A DNA stretch of 64,000 nucleotides from Bacillota bacterium (GTDB lineage Bacteria > Bacillota_I > Bacilli_A > Erysipelotrichales > Erysipelotrichaceae). Positions 8,033 to 17,093 of the stretch are shown here, piece after piece (within the stretch, counting starts at the first letter, position 1; each line of letters opens with the position of its first letter). The notes under the pieces are model-generated. The model had not been told where the DNA came from and searched no databases. It worked only from the letters and a program-made list of their open reading frames with translations. Location: assembly GCA_023388995.1 (NCBI GenBank), contig JAEWFD010000006.1:1-64000 (forward strand), read 5' to 3'. Made by a program: the position numbers and the translations under genes.

Positions 8033-9079
8033 TTAGCGTGTTCTTTTTTTGCTATTCCATTTTGCTGTTTCAATTGCTTTTGTTTTTTCTCGCCGTTCTT
8101 TATAATAGCCGGAACGCATCGTTCTTTGCATGAAACGCTGCTCTCTCATCAATTTCTGGTAATTGCTCATCTGTTCTTCGGAAAGGACACCTTGCTCGAT
8201 TGCTTGAAGTACTGCACAATCAGACTCAACAGTATGGGTACAGTCATGGTATTTACATTGCACAGCAATTTCTTGAATCTCTTGAAAGAATGTAGTTTCA
8301 TCAGTATGATCCCAGAGTTTCAGTGTACGCATGCCCGGCGTATCAATGATGCATCCGCCATCCGGAAGCTTGATAAGATGCCTTGATGTGGTAGTATGCA
8401 TTCCTTTATCGTGTTTTTCGTTAACCGCACTCGTTTTCATAACATCTTGCTTTGCCAGCAAATTAATTAAGGTTGATTTACCCACCCCGGATGACCCCAT
8501 CAAAACTGCTGTAGTATTCTTATGGAGATAAGAGCGGAGAAGGTCAATACTAGATGGATCATACATCGATAACTTCAATGTTTCTACCATTGGAAACCGA
8601 AACATAATCTGCTCTATCAAAGCATTGCTGTTTTCTGCCAGATCTGCTTTGGTAAGAACTACAACCACTCGCAGCCGCTCTTGCATTACTGCATATAAGT
8701 AACGTTCTAAGCGATTTAAATTGAAGTTCTGATTTGCTGAAATGCAGACAAACACAATATCCACATTGACTGCAATTAGCTGTTCCTTCATTAGCTTATC
8801 ATGATTGCCTCTATTTATTTTGCTTTTCCGTTCCAATGTTTTTTCAATCAGATAACGATCTCCCTGATCAATTTCCCGCAGATACACGAAATCCCCAACA
8901 ACCGGCAAATCCGCATCATACACAGCCTGATAAAAAGCGCTGCCTTTCAATATAGCAGGAAATTCTCCTCTGTTGGTAATTACTTTATAATATTGTTTAT
9001 TGGAATAGATAATTCTGCCAATGAATGCCTCATCCTTCCAATACTTTTCTTCTAATCCGTAGTCACTTAATTGAATCAT
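8033..9079 (-). CDS. rsgA: RsgA, ribosome small-subunit-dependent GTPase
   Basis: RsgA is a circularly permuted GTPase that helps mature the 30S subunit. In this 348-residue protein an N-terminal OB-fold (about 1-100) is followed by the permuted G motifs in the order G4 (VVLTKADL), G1 (GSSGVGKSTLINLL near residue 196) and G3 (IDTPGMR). A zinc knuckle follows in the C-terminal part: CKYHDCTHTVESDC. The final 30 residues are very basic, as expected for rRNA contact. AGGAAA lies upstream of the ATG. A promoter at 9229-9257 and a possible short leader reading frame lie in its 5' region. Confidence 0.93.
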   Translation of the reverse strand: MIQLSDYGLEEKYWKDEAFIGRIIYSNKQYYKVITNRGEFPAILKGSAFYQAVYDADLPVVGDFVYLREIDQGDRYLIEKTLERKSKINRGNHDKLMKEQLIAVNVDIVFVCISANQNFNLNRLERYLYAVMQERLRVVVVLTKADLAENSNALIEQIMFRFPMVETLKLSMYDPSSIDLLRSYLHKNTTAVLMGSSGVGKSTLINLLAKQDVMKTSAVNEKHDKGMHTTTSRHLIKLPDGGCIIDTPGMRTLKLWDHTDETTFFQEIQEIAVQCKYHDCTHTVESDCAVLQAIEQGVLSEEQMSNYQKLMREQRFMQRTMRSGYYKERREKTKAIETAKWNSKKRTR

Positions 9080-9154
9080 TCACTATGATTTCCTTTCTTT
9101 TTGATAGGTGAAACTTAAAAAAACGATTTCGCCATCATCAAAAAGCTGGATTTT

Positions 9155-9202
9155 TTAGTGTATGATGGCCAATATGAGCATAGTAAAATAGTTCTTCATC
9201 AT
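9155..9202 (-). CDS. Possible 15-residue hydrophobic leader peptide upstream of rsgA
   Basis: A 16-codon frame (MMKNYFTMLILAIIH) starts 26 bases downstream of a good promoter and behind AGAGAGGTGG, a ribosome site stronger than that of rsgA itself. It ends 75 bases before rsgA. The peptide is mostly hydrophobic after a short charged start. It could be a regulatory leader peptide or a small membrane peptide. No homology was recognised and it may be fortuitous. Confidence 0.35.
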   Translation of the reverse strand: MMKNYFTMLILAIIH

Positions 9203-9228
9203 ATTGACCACCTCTCTTTCGTGATATT

Positions 9229-9257
9229 AGAATAGCATATGCGAAAAACATCGTCAA
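9229..9257 (-). promoter_or_regulatory. Sigma-A promoter upstream of rsgA
   Basis: On the minus strand TTGACG (9252-9257), a 17-base spacer and TATTCT (9229-9234) lie about 150 bases before rsgA. This leaves a long leader that contains the 15-codon frame at 9155-9202. Confidence 0.65.
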
Positions 9258-9292
9258 TGGCTTCTGTGAATCATATATTCGCTTACATATAT

Positions 9293-10507
9293 TTAATTGA
9301 GCAGACCATACTTTTCTTTTAATGATAAAATCCGCAAAATGCTCTCATCAATTCGCTTTACGCTAATCGTTCCGTTTGTCACTGCATCATGTACGCCAGT
9401 ATAAGCTTCCGCAAAGTTTTCCGGCATTAAAATAATATCTGCACCACCCAAAATTGACTTCACAGCAGCTTCTGCGGAGGTATAGCTATATGCGATTGCT
9501 CCCATTTCCATTGAATCTGTGATTACGACTCCATCATATTCCAATTCTTTTCGCAGCTTCCCCTCAATCATTTCTTGAGAAAGTGATGAGGGAAGACCAT
9601 CAGAAGTTATATTGGGAGCTGTAATATGTGAGATCATAACCATATCAGTATGGCGAAAGGCTTTAACAAACGGGATCAACTCACTTTGTTTCAGTTCATC
9701 CCATGTTTTTCTTGTAGATACAAATCCTTTATGGGTATCTTCCTTAGTATCCCCATGTCCTGGGAAGTGCTTGATGCAGCTCATTACACCGGCTTTGTGA
9801 AACCCTTCAATTGCTGCAACCACCATTTCCCCAACCAATACAGGGTCGCTGCCAAAAGAACGGTTTCCAATCACAATATTTTTAGGATTTGTATTCACAT
9901 CGGCTACAGGAGCAAAATCCAGATTAAATCCGTATTGCTTTAAATAGGAGCCAATTGTGAGCCCAACATCTTTTGCATTATTCAGATCTTTTGTCAGACC
10001 AATTGCCTGCATGCTTGGATATTTGATTACATCAAATCCCGCTGCATTCGCAATTCTGGCTACAGATCCGCCTTCCTCATCAATGCTGACAAATAAGGGA
10101 ATATCGCTGTTTATCTTCATTTCATTGATAAAATCCATTAGCTGTTCCGGTGATACAATATTCTTTTTAAATAATGCAACTCCGCCAATATGATATCGCT
10201 TTAAGTCAGCAATCATTTGACGATCCATTTCTGTTACACCATAAGCCTTGGGATTGCTAATTTGCTTTTCAGTAAGATCCCGCTCCAAGGAATCCGGACG
10301 AATGATAAAGAGCTGTCCAATTTTTTCTTCTAAAGTCATGATTCGGAGCAATTGTTCTGCTTTTGTCAGGACTTCAATTGGCGGCGCTTGAGTAGATTTT
10401 GTGCTTTGGGTTGATGTTGCAGTCGATGAATCACGATGTTCCGTATAAAAGGCACTGCATGCAGTCAATATCAGGATCAGGATTATATACAATGTACGTT
10501 TTATCAT
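9293..10507 (-). CDS. Glycoside hydrolase family 3 lipoprotein, beta-N-acetylhexosaminidase (NagZ-like)
   Basis: A 404-residue secreted lipoprotein. The signal peptide ends in a lipobox (ILTAC, Cys near residue 17) followed by a Ser/Thr-rich linker. The GH3 domain spans about residues 50-400. It has the NagZ signature KHFPGHGDTKEDTHKGF, whose Asp-His pair acts as acid/base in this subfamily, and ITDSMEMGA, which carries the nucleophilic aspartate. This subfamily trims beta-N-acetylglucosamine from muropeptides or glycans, so a role in cell-wall turnover outside the membrane is likely. It has only the N-terminal domain, as in NagZ. A single gene with flanking non-coding regions on both sides. 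Confidence 0.9.
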   Translation of the reverse strand: MIKRTLYIILILILTACSAFYTEHRDSSTATSTQSTKSTQAPPIEVLTKAEQLLRIMTLEEKIGQLFIIRPDSLERDLTEKQISNPKAYGVTEMDRQMIADLKRYHIGGVALFKKNIVSPEQLMDFINEMKINSDIPLFVSIDEEGGSVARIANAAGFDVIKYPSMQAIGLTKDLNNAKDVGLTIGSYLKQYGFNLDFAPVADVNTNPKNIVIGNRSFGSDPVLVGEMVVAAIEGFHKAGVMSCIKHFPGHGDTKEDTHKGFVSTRKTWDELKQSELIPFVKAFRHTDMVMISHITAPNITSDGLPSSLSQEMIEGKLRKELEYDGVVITDSMEMGAIAYSYTSAEAAVKSILGGADIILMPENFAEAYTGVHDAVTNGTISVKRIDESILRILSLKEKYGLLN

Positions 10508-10701
10508 GATTTCACCCCATCAATTTGATTGTTTACAATTACCTGTTACTTCTTCATTATAGTATTGTACCATTTTAAATGATTATTTACAAATTGCGTT
10601 CAAACATACTTTTTCTTACCTTATTTTCAATGTCTTGCAATCAAGTGCATGGCTGATGCTCTTCCAATTCGATCGCATCTGTGTTCTGCTCGCTGAAACA
10701 A

Positions 10702-10739
10702 TAACAAAACAAGACCATTCTCTTGGAATAGTCTTGTTC
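10702..10739 (-). terminator. Intrinsic terminator below the first MerR gene
   Basis: On the minus strand AACAAGAC and GTCTTGTT arms (10709-10716 and 10732-10739) enclose a loop and are followed by TTTTGTTATT. It lies 58 bases after the stop at 10797. The rest of 10508-10796 holds no gene I can see. Confidence 0.7.
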
Positions 10740-10796
10740 ATTAATTTTTTCAATTATAATCACGCTTAATGCAATGATTAAGGTATTCAAAATCAC

Positions 10797-11804
10797 TTAT
10801 TTCTCCTTAATCGGAAACAATAAATCAAGTTGCAAATACCGCATTTCAGAATTGTACTTTCGAATAAAGTTGTAAAAATTCAACGTTTCTTCAAACCCTT
10901 GCCCAAAGAGCGTTTCAGCAGAGTCCCATCTTGGAGATCCCCAGTCATTGTCATATTTATCGCTTGCATTAACCCATTCTCTCAGCCTGCGCCAATCCTG
11001 GAAATCCCACGCCCTTAGTACATGCGCTGCATATAATCCGCCACGGAACTCACGTCTTACTAATGGGGCAGATACTTCCATATCATCAGGAACAGAAACC
11101 CATACTTCATATGCTTGTGAGTTTTCACCCAGCACTACTGATCCTTGAGAGCAGTCAAAACCGAAACTTCGTGCATCAGGTTTCCTGTCCAGCAATCCGC
11201 TCTTTTTCGTAAATTCACTTATTATATCTAAAACCGTTCCCTCACAGCCTTCTCCCGATGCATAAGCAGCAGCCACAGTCATTGGCGGAAGGTAAACAAT
11301 TCGCACATCTTTGTCTTCCAATTTCATTAATTCTTCATTGGCTCTGTTTAAGTCTTCCATAGATAGATTGTCCTTCGTTTCCTTGATCAGATTATCTGAA
11401 AATGAAAGAGAGTTAATCACAGAGAACATGGCTTCATCACCGAGAAGCTTCAAGTTAACTCCGGCTTTATCATTAATTTCCTCAACAAAACGCAGCAATA
11501 TAGATTTGACCGTTGACAGCGCTGTGATTTCACTGTCTATTTCACTTATATTTTGCCTGAAAATCTCCACTGCTTCCGCTGCATCATAATTGTTAAGAAT
11601 GCTAATGATTTGCTTCACGGGGACCCGAAGTTTGCGCAGAACTACAATTTGGCGTAACCGACTCATCGCATTCTCATCATAAACGCGGTAAGCATAATCG
11701 TCTTTCCGCAGACTTTGGATCAAACCTACTTGCTCATAATAACGCAGCATTCTTGGGGAAATTCCATAATCCTTTGATACTTGACTAATTGTTTGAAGAT
11801 TCAT
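10797..11804 (-). CDS. MerR-family regulator with C-terminal effector-binding domain, intact copy
   Basis: A 335-residue regulator. Residues 1-70 are a MerR winged helix (TISQVSKDYGISPRMLRYYEQVGLI would span the HTH), then a coiled-coil dimerisation helix to about residue 110. A long C-terminal region follows that resembles effector-binding (BmrR/GyrI-type) modules, with LPPMTVAAAYASGEG near residue 175 and EVWVSVPDDMEV near residue 232. MerR proteins twist promoters with 19-base spacers to activate them; exactly such a promoter lies upstream. A second, frameshifted copy with the same operator lies at 13379-14379, so the locus is duplicated. The effector is unknown. Confidence 0.88.
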   Translation of the reverse strand: MNLQTISQVSKDYGISPRMLRYYEQVGLIQSLRKDDYAYRVYDENAMSRLRQIVVLRKLRVPVKQIISILNNYDAAEAVEIFRQNISEIDSEITALSTVKSILLRFVEEINDKAGVNLKLLGDEAMFSVINSLSFSDNLIKETKDNLSMEDLNRANEELMKLEDKDVRIVYLPPMTVAAAYASGEGCEGTVLDIISEFTKKSGLLDRKPDARSFGFDCSQGSVVLGENSQAYEVWVSVPDDMEVSAPLVRREFRGGLYAAHVLRAWDFQDWRRLREWVNASDKYDNDWGSPRWDSAETLFGQGFEETLNFYNFIRKYNSEMRYLQLDLLFPIKEK

Positions 11805-11830
11805 ATTTTAACCTCATTCTTTTTCTTTTT

Positions 11831-11861
11831 ATCATAAAGTACGACACGGTGTCAGAGTCAA
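11831..11861 (-). promoter_or_regulatory. MerR-type 19-base-spacer promoter and operator, copy 1
   Basis: On the minus strand TTGACT (11856-11861), a 19-base spacer and TATGAT (11831-11836). The spacer contains the palindrome GACACCGTGTC. A 19-base spacer with a central dyad is the hallmark of MerR-activated promoters, so this gene is probably autoregulated. The remaining sequence up to the terminator at 12139 holds no convincing gene. Confidence 0.85.
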
Positions 11862-12138
11862 ACTGTTTATAAGGATATCTATTTGGAACTATATCAGTTT
11901 TCCGGCATTTCCATGAGGCTATACTATCGTAGAAAAATTTCTCTGCACCCATCATACTAAATAAATATTTTGCTATCAAGCATTTCAAAATTAATTTTAC
12001 TTTTTCTTTATCGAAGTAAGAATCCTTCATATTGATATGTCTGAGATATCTAAATACACCGCCGATTACCGCATTTATTAAGTTACCTGATTTATTTCTT
12101 ACCATATGATTTTATATCAGCTATAAATTAGAACTTAA

Positions 12139-12167
12139 CAAAAAAAGGAATAACACAGTGTTATTCC
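12139..12167 (-). terminator. Intrinsic terminator of the MerR2-DUF6273-PPOX operon
   Basis: A perfect ten-base stem, GGAATAACAC with GTGTTATTCC, and a one-base centre (12147-12167) is followed on the minus strand by eight T residues. It lies 57 bases beyond the PPOX gene stop. Confidence 0.88.
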
Positions 12168-12223
12168 AACAATTTTAGTACACTAATTTAAAACCGGCTA
12201 ATATGAGACTTGATAACAAACTG

Positions 12224-12700
12224 CTACTTTGCCGTTTTTTTGATAAAATCAACTTCATAGAATCGGTCGCCATACTTCTCTTCATTGTCAGTAATAGTCC
12301 CCTCTGATAAATTGATACGCAATACGATTGAATTCGGATTGTCTTCATCACCAACTTCATCAAACCAATTGAAGACTTTTTTGAAATTTGCTCTGATTTC
12401 CGCATTCTTCTCATCCTTAACCCAACCAAGATTTTCAGCAGTGCCTTGGAGCGCAAACCATTCTAGACCACCAACGGAGACCTCATTATTATTTTCAATT
12501 TGCAGCATTTTATTTTTCTTTGCATCTGTCGAAACATAGAACACACCTTCTTCATAATAAGCGCAGACCATACGTACTGCAGGGCGAGGTTTGCCAGCGG
12601 CATTCGGGGATAGCGCTATAGTCGCAAGTGCCATCACTACTTCATTTCCGTTCCCGCAGCGTTCTTCCATCAATTTCATTGCATTTTCGTACTTACTCAT
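12224..12700 (-). CDS. Pyridoxamine 5'-phosphate oxidase-fold (PPOX, FMN-binding split barrel) protein
   Basis: A 158-residue protein that fits the flavin-binding split-barrel superfamily: KPRPAVRMVCAYYEEGVFYV followed by STDAKKNKMLQIENNNEVS and LQGTAENLG. These strands form the FMN pocket in general-stress and pyridoxamine oxidase-like proteins. It lacks the substrate residues that would allow calling it PdxH, so a flavin-dependent reductase or general-stress role is possible. The ATG at 12700 has AGGAG nine bases upstream. It is the last gene of the unit headed by the broken MerR copy. Confidence 0.75.
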   Translation of the reverse strand: MSKYENAMKLMEERCGNGNEVVMALATIALSPNAAGKPRPAVRMVCAYYEEGVFYVSTDAKKNKMLQIENNNEVSVGGLEWFALQGTAENLGWVKDEKNAEIRANFKKVFNWFDEVGDEDNPNSIVLRINLSEGTITDNEEKYGDRFYEVDFIKKTAK

Positions 12701-12768
12701 TTTCCTTTTCTCCTTTTTCATTTATGTATTTTGTACTGCAACTACCATCAATTCATTTAATGCAAACG

Positions 12769-13386
12769 CTATAATTCCAGCTTTAGCCATAGAGCAGGTC
12801 GGACTCCTCCCGTACACCAGCCATCGCTGATATTACCTTTCAAAATATTGTTTCCTTGAATACCGATATTACCATCAGTTCCAAAGATATAAACTGCTTT
12901 TACATTAACACGGCCGGGTGATCGAAGCCACCACCACCATGTTACTTCTTTGCCCAAAACTTTCGCTAGCCGCTTACTGTTGTTTTCATCTTTTCGTTCA
13001 AACCAGTATCTTTGCTTCTTTCCTGGGTTTTGCAGCTTAGAAAGACTATTGCCGAAGTATTTGCATACTTCCTCAAGACTTAATAAAAATATCCTATCTT
13101 GCGTATCTGCCCCACCTTTTGCACCATACCACTGGTTGTCAAGATTCTTATTTAAAACAGGAACAATTCTTGCTTGCTCAGCTGCACTGAATTGGTCATA
13201 AAATTCACGGTTTAAATAAGCTCGCATCGAACAGTCAGCCCATGTAATATCGATATAAGCATTGTGGTAAGGGCGATGTTCAATGATTTCTTCAGTAACA
13301 ACTAAAGCCATATCATTTTGGATATCAAGGACACACCATTTATAATTACCAAATAAAATGGTTGATCCTATTTCAAGTTCATTCAT
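12769..13386 (-). CDS. DUF6273 domain protein
   Basis: A 205-residue protein of unknown function carrying the DUF6273 pattern: IGSTILFGNYKWCVLDIQ at the N-terminus, SMRAYLNREFYDQF near residue 53, and VTWWWWLRSPG with GGVRPALWLKL at the C-terminus. Such domains are frequent in gut Firmicutes, often on the surface, but this protein has no signal peptide. The start overlaps the end of the broken MerR reading frame by eight bases behind AAGGAGAAGGG, so translation was probably coupled to it. It has no visible catalytic residues. Confidence 0.75.
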   Translation of the reverse strand: MNELEIGSTILFGNYKWCVLDIQNDMALVVTEEIIEHRPYHNAYIDITWADCSMRAYLNREFYDQFSAAEQARIVPVLNKNLDNQWYGAKGGADTQDRIFLLSLEEVCKYFGNSLSKLQNPGKKQRYWFERKDENNSKRLAKVLGKEVTWWWWLRSPGRVNVKAVYIFGTDGNIGIQGNNILKGNISDGWCTGGVRPALWLKLEL

Positions 13387-14379
13387 TTCCCTTCTCCTTT
13401 ATCGGAAATAGCAAGTCAAGTTGCAAATAACTCATTTCAGCATCATGTTTCTGAATAAAATTATACAGATTCAATGTTTCTTCAAACCCTTGACCACAAT
13501 CTGTTTCAGCTGATTCCCATCTTGGAGATCCCCAGTCATTGTCGTACTTATCACTTGCGTTGACCCATTCTTTCAACCTGCGCCAATCTTGGAAATCCCA
13601 TGCTCTTAATACATGTGCTGCATACAACCCGCCACGAAACTGCCGTCTTACTAATGGTGCCGGAATCTCCATATCATGGGGAACAGAAACCCATGCTTCA
13701 TGTCCTTGCGAATCTTCCCCATTTACCATGCAGTCAAAATCGAAGCCGCGTGCATCGGGTTCAAACTCAACAATCTGCTTTCTTTAATAAATTTATTTAA
13801 TAGACTCGATGCTTTGTCTAAACAACCTTCTCCGGAAGCGTAAGCAGCAGCCACAGTCATTGGCGGCAAATATATAATGCGTACATCTTTGTCATCCATC
13901 TTCATTAATTCTTCATTCGCTTTGTTTAAGTCTTCCATTGACACATTCTTCGTTTCTTTTATTAGATTGTCAGAAAAAGAAAGAGAGCTAATTACAGAGA
14001 AGATCATTTCGTCATCCAGAAGCCTCAAATCAACAGCAGCTTTTTCATGAATTTCCTCAACAAAACGTATCAACAGGGATCTTACGGTAGACAACGCCGT
14101 TATTTCACTATCTATATCACTTATGTTTCTCCTGAAAATCTCCACTGCTTCCGCTGCATCATAATTGTTAAGGATGCTTATGATTTGCTTCACGGGAACC
14201 CGCAGTTTGCGCAGGACTACGATCTGCCGCAACCGACTCATTGCATTTTCATCATAAACGCGGTATGCATAGCCTTCTCTCCGCAGACTTTGGATCAAAC
14301 CGACTTGCTCATAATAGCGCAGCATTCTTGGGGAAATCCCATAATCTTTTGACACCTGGCTGATTGTTTGAAGATCCAT
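13379..14379 (-). pseudogene. Second MerR-family regulator copy, broken by one frameshift
   Basis: A close paralogue of the gene at 10797. The N-terminal two thirds (from ATG 14379, behind GAGG) read in one frame and stop at 13723. The C-terminal third reads in another frame to 13379. The frames join if one base is missing near 13768-13776: the downstream frame there reads EFEPDARGFDFDCMVNG, matching PDARSFGFDC in the intact copy. Both HTH regions are nearly identical, so the two proteins would recognise the same operator. The fragment at the 3' side could restart at an ATG overlapping the stop (ATGGTAA), but no ribosome site is visible. Sequencing error cannot be excluded. Confidence 0.82.
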
Positions 14380-14405
14380 ATTTAACCTCATTCTTTTCAT
14401 TTTTG

Positions 14406-14436
14406 ATTATAAAGTACGACACGGTGTCAGAGTCAA
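14406..14436 (-). promoter_or_regulatory. MerR-type 19-base-spacer promoter and operator, copy 2
   Basis: TTGACT (14431-14436), a 19-base spacer and a perfect TATAAT (14406-14411) on the minus strand. The spacer is identical to copy 1 and has the same GACACCGTGTC palindrome. It should drive the MerR2-DUF6273-PPOX unit and respond to the intact MerR protein too. Confidence 0.85.
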
Positions 14437-14578
14437 ATGGTTCATGCAAATATTCATATTTATTTTGCTAAATATGATACTATCCATTTCCTTGTGACGC
14501 TACAATCTATCGTGGATTGTTTCTGCCACAATCATACTAAATAATCATTTTGCTATCAACTGGATAAAGACAATTTGA

Positions 14579-14880
14579 TCACTGCATATAAAGAAAAACC
14601 GAACACATCTCCAATCTGGATCTGGTTGCATTAAATACTCGAAAAGGTGCATAAACAAATGATATTCTATTTTCAGCTAGAAATTTTTGCTTTTCTAATG
14701 CACTTAAATTGTTCCACCATTCTAAATTCAAGTCTTTTTTTGTTTCTTTATCATATAAACGAAAGAATTCAAGCTTTACTGATTTTGCCCCCCTTCGCAA
14801 ATCTTCCAGTCGTTATCTTTTGCTTGATTAAACATGCACCATCGGTTATCATCAAAGTTTTTTTATGATAGACATCAATG
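14579..14880 (-). other. Possible gene relic, otherwise empty stretch
   Basis: Between the second MerR operator and the small ORF at 15027 there is no intact gene. A frame of about 73 codons (14579-14800) containing LEWWNNLSALEKQKFL, and a short upstream frame with RWCMFNQAKDNDWKIC near 14810-14860, look like pieces of one decayed coding region on the minus strand. I do not recognise the family. The stretch 14880-15026 shows nothing. Confidence 0.3.
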
Positions 14881-15026
14881 ATAAAATAAAACGATTTGTA
14901 CCATTATACGTTTTATTCGTTATAGCATTTTTTGGAGTTTCTAGACATAGAGTTCTGCAGATCCATTTTTTTTGCCAAGGAATTTTTCCTTTTTCCATTT
15001 CACCACTTATAAATTTATTGTTCTAA

Positions 15027-15119
15027 CTAAAGGTATGACTGAAATGAAGATTCCCCAAAAAACATTGCAATAACTAAAATCAGTAAAGTTGATCCGTATT
15101 CTTCAAAAAATATTTTCAT
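15027..15119 (-). CDS. Small hydrophobic peptide, 30 residues
   Basis: A 31-codon frame starting MKIFFEEYGSTLLILVIAMF, with one predicted membrane segment of about 15 residues. It has an excellent ribosome site (AAGGAGAG) five bases before the ATG. It lies directly downstream of a strong terminator hairpin, so it would need readthrough or a promoter inside 15120-15300. I recognise no family. It could be a small membrane peptide or a toxin-like peptide; coding is plausible but unproven. Confidence 0.4.
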   Translation of the reverse strand: MKIFFEEYGSTLLILVIAMFFGESSFQSYL

Positions 15120-15137
15120 TTTTCTCTCCTTACAAAT

Positions 15138-15168
15138 CAAAAAGCACATTAAACCTTTAATGTGCTTT
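15138..15168 (-). terminator. Strong hairpin terminator after the lipoprotein gene
   Basis: AAAAGCACATTAAA and its perfect complement TTTAATGTGCTTTT form a 14-base stem with a two-base centre. On the minus strand it is followed by TTGATTT. It lies about 130 bases after the stop at 15298. Confidence 0.8.
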
Positions 15169-15297
15169 TGATAATTTAAAATGTGTTAATTTGAAATCAT
15201 AAAATTATAACAAATAAGCAATTTTGCTATAGTTTTTTCGTATAAAATATGTTAGATTCATTCTTATATGAATGTAACAAGATATCACATTTTAATA

Positions 15298-16110
15298 CTA
15301 TTTATTTTTTAGAATTTTAATCATCTTAGAAGAATAGTCAATAATTTTATTTATATCTACATTACTTCTAAAGTTTGCAATGTCAATCTTCTTATTACTG
15401 ATACTAGATTTGCCATCTTTTATTTTTATGAACCCATCAAGAGTCTGAATTGAATATTTATTGTTTTCTTTGCCATTTAAACTTTCACCTGGTGCAATAA
15501 AGTTTTTTAGAAAAACCAAATATTCTGCACCAACTTCCATTTCTTCTGTAAATTGTGCATAATTATACAATTGATTTTCAAAAACTCCTCCCTCGTGAAT
15601 AATTTGTACAATATTGTTTTTTACTTCATCCCCATAATAAACATCGGTGAACTCTACTTCTACACTTGACCATACGGTAACTGCATCTTCAGGACCAGCT
15701 ACACGCCATCTAGCATTAAAATTAAAGCCCCCATTATTGTTAACCACCTTTACACGTGCAATAACATCTGTGAGAAACTCAAGTTGGGCCTCTATTGGTA
15801 CTGGGCCTATATCGGCAAAACTCTTCGCTACGTTTTCATAAGGCGTAAACAGATCCGAATCTCTATAATCACTCAGATTAAAGTTTTTCTCATCAAATAG
15901 GATATCAGAATATTGATTATTTAAAGATTGGACTTCATCTTTTGCAATGAAAGAACTTGTTGTTTCGTTAGTTAACTCTTGAGTAGTTGTAGTCCCAATT
16001 GTAGTTGTAAAGGGAACACTGATTTCGGGTTTCTTTTCATTATTTTTTGAGCACCCATAACTTAAAAACATAACAGAACAAATTAATATATTTGAAATTA
16101 TTTTTTTCAT
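15298..16110 (-). CDS. Secreted lipoprotein of unknown function
   Basis: A 270-residue protein. The N-terminus MKKIISNILICSVMFLSYGC is a lipoprotein signal with the modified Cys near residue 20, followed by a Thr-rich linker (TTTIGTTTTQELTNETT). The main domain (about 90-240) has alternating strands such as NGGFNFNARWRVAGPED and VWSSVEVEFTDVYYG, and EVGAEYLVFLKNFIAPGE, which suggests a beta-rich surface domain. I do not recognise the family. The ATG at 16110 has AGGAG seven bases upstream. It lies 10 bases downstream of a broken secreted-protein gene. Base composition here is clearly AT-richer than the flanking housekeeping genes, suggesting horizontal origin. Confidence 0.72.
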   Translation of the reverse strand: MKKIISNILICSVMFLSYGCSKNNEKKPEISVPFTTTIGTTTTQELTNETTSSFIAKDEVQSLNNQYSDILFDEKNFNLSDYRDSDLFTPYENVAKSFADIGPVPIEAQLEFLTDVIARVKVVNNNGGFNFNARWRVAGPEDAVTVWSSVEVEFTDVYYGDEVKNNIVQIIHEGGVFENQLYNYAQFTEEMEVGAEYLVFLKNFIAPGESLNGKENNKYSIQTLDGFIKIKDGKSSISNKKIDIANFRSNVDINKIIDYSSKMIKILKNK

Positions 16111-16120
16111 AAGAAATCTC

Positions 16121-17093
16121 CTATCTTGCATGAATAGTATTTAAATCAGCTTGACTTGGTGAAACAATTACGCTTCTATTTCTACCATATCCCATTAAAG
16201 AAGTTGTGTTATTGTCACCAGATGTTACTTCATTAACATCATATAGATGCATCTTTTCATGAGCAAATGTGCTTTGTACAGCAAGTTTATATTTAAAGAA
16301 CTTGATGAACCATATGTTAATGATGTTGGATAAAAGTCATTTAATACTTCATTTATTTTAGGCTGAACTGATGTTGTACTTTTTGCCTTTACTTCCAGAG
16401 TAAGGTTTGCACTTACTACTTGTTGCATATAGAAACTTGAAAACATGTTTTGACTAAATTTATAACTTTTAGATACATAATTATTTACTTCATCAGCAGT
16501 CCAACCATTATTACCAGTTGTTTCCAAAAAAGTAGCATTATAGTAGTTAGTAGAAGGATAATAGCTGCTAACATATGTATCAAGATCATTAGTTAATACT
16601 ATTATTGGATCAATAACAACTGGATATACTGTAGTTTTATCAGTTAAGAAATCATTATTTGCAATAATTTTGTAATAGTATTTATCATTTTCTTGAATTA
16701 TTTCATATTTCACATCGTTACTATAAATTTCATTGTTATCATACATATATAGATCTTCAAACCTACCAATAATTTCTTCGTTATTATTTTTAATTAGCAC
16801 TTTATTATCAATAATATCTAATTTCCCGTTTTTAAGAGTTATCTCAAAAACGAACTCATTTATTCCAGAATATTCATATAAAATTATTTCCTCTTTAATA
16901 GCGTTTGTCATTAAAGTATATAATATGTCGGCATTTGTAAAAATTTCGTTAAAAATAACAGATTCATTATCATCGTCCAATTTTTTATGAATTTTTGCTT
17001 TTTCACTAGATCTTATTAACTTAGGATCATTGACTTGATTTCCATTTAAGAACCTAAAATTATCGAAGAATTACTTAAAAACAAATTATTCAT
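16121..17093 (-). pseudogene. Fragment of a large RHS/DNRLRE-type surface protein, two frameshifts
   Basis: Reading frames on the minus strand join into one remnant of about 320 codons if two shifts are allowed, one near 17050 and one near 16300. It starts at ATG 17093 behind GGGGGAG and ends at a TAG at 16121, ten bases before the lipoprotein. The middle holds KTTVYPVVIDPIIVLTNDLD, then DTYVSSYYPSTNYYNATFL. This is the junction typical of RHS-repeat secreted proteins, where a YPV-x-IDP strand leads into a DNRLRE-like carbohydrate-binding fold. There is no signal peptide and no RHS core, so it is an internal piece. It is AT-rich and rich in Asn, Ile and Lys. Confidence 0.65.

Noticed and set aside
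7888..8133. 81-codon frame with Phe/Leu-rich sequence
   Set aside because: It overlaps the 3' end of rsgA on the other strand and lacks a ribosome site; low-complexity artefact.
11785..12105. 106-codon frame on the minus strand overlapping the MerR promoter
   Set aside because: It covers the -35/-10 and operator of the first MerR gene, has no ribosome site and resembles nothing; the DNA is better explained as the duplicated upstream region.
12175..12456. 93-codon frame inside the PPOX gene
   Set aside because: It is a shadow frame of the PPOX coding sequence on the same strand, with atypical composition.
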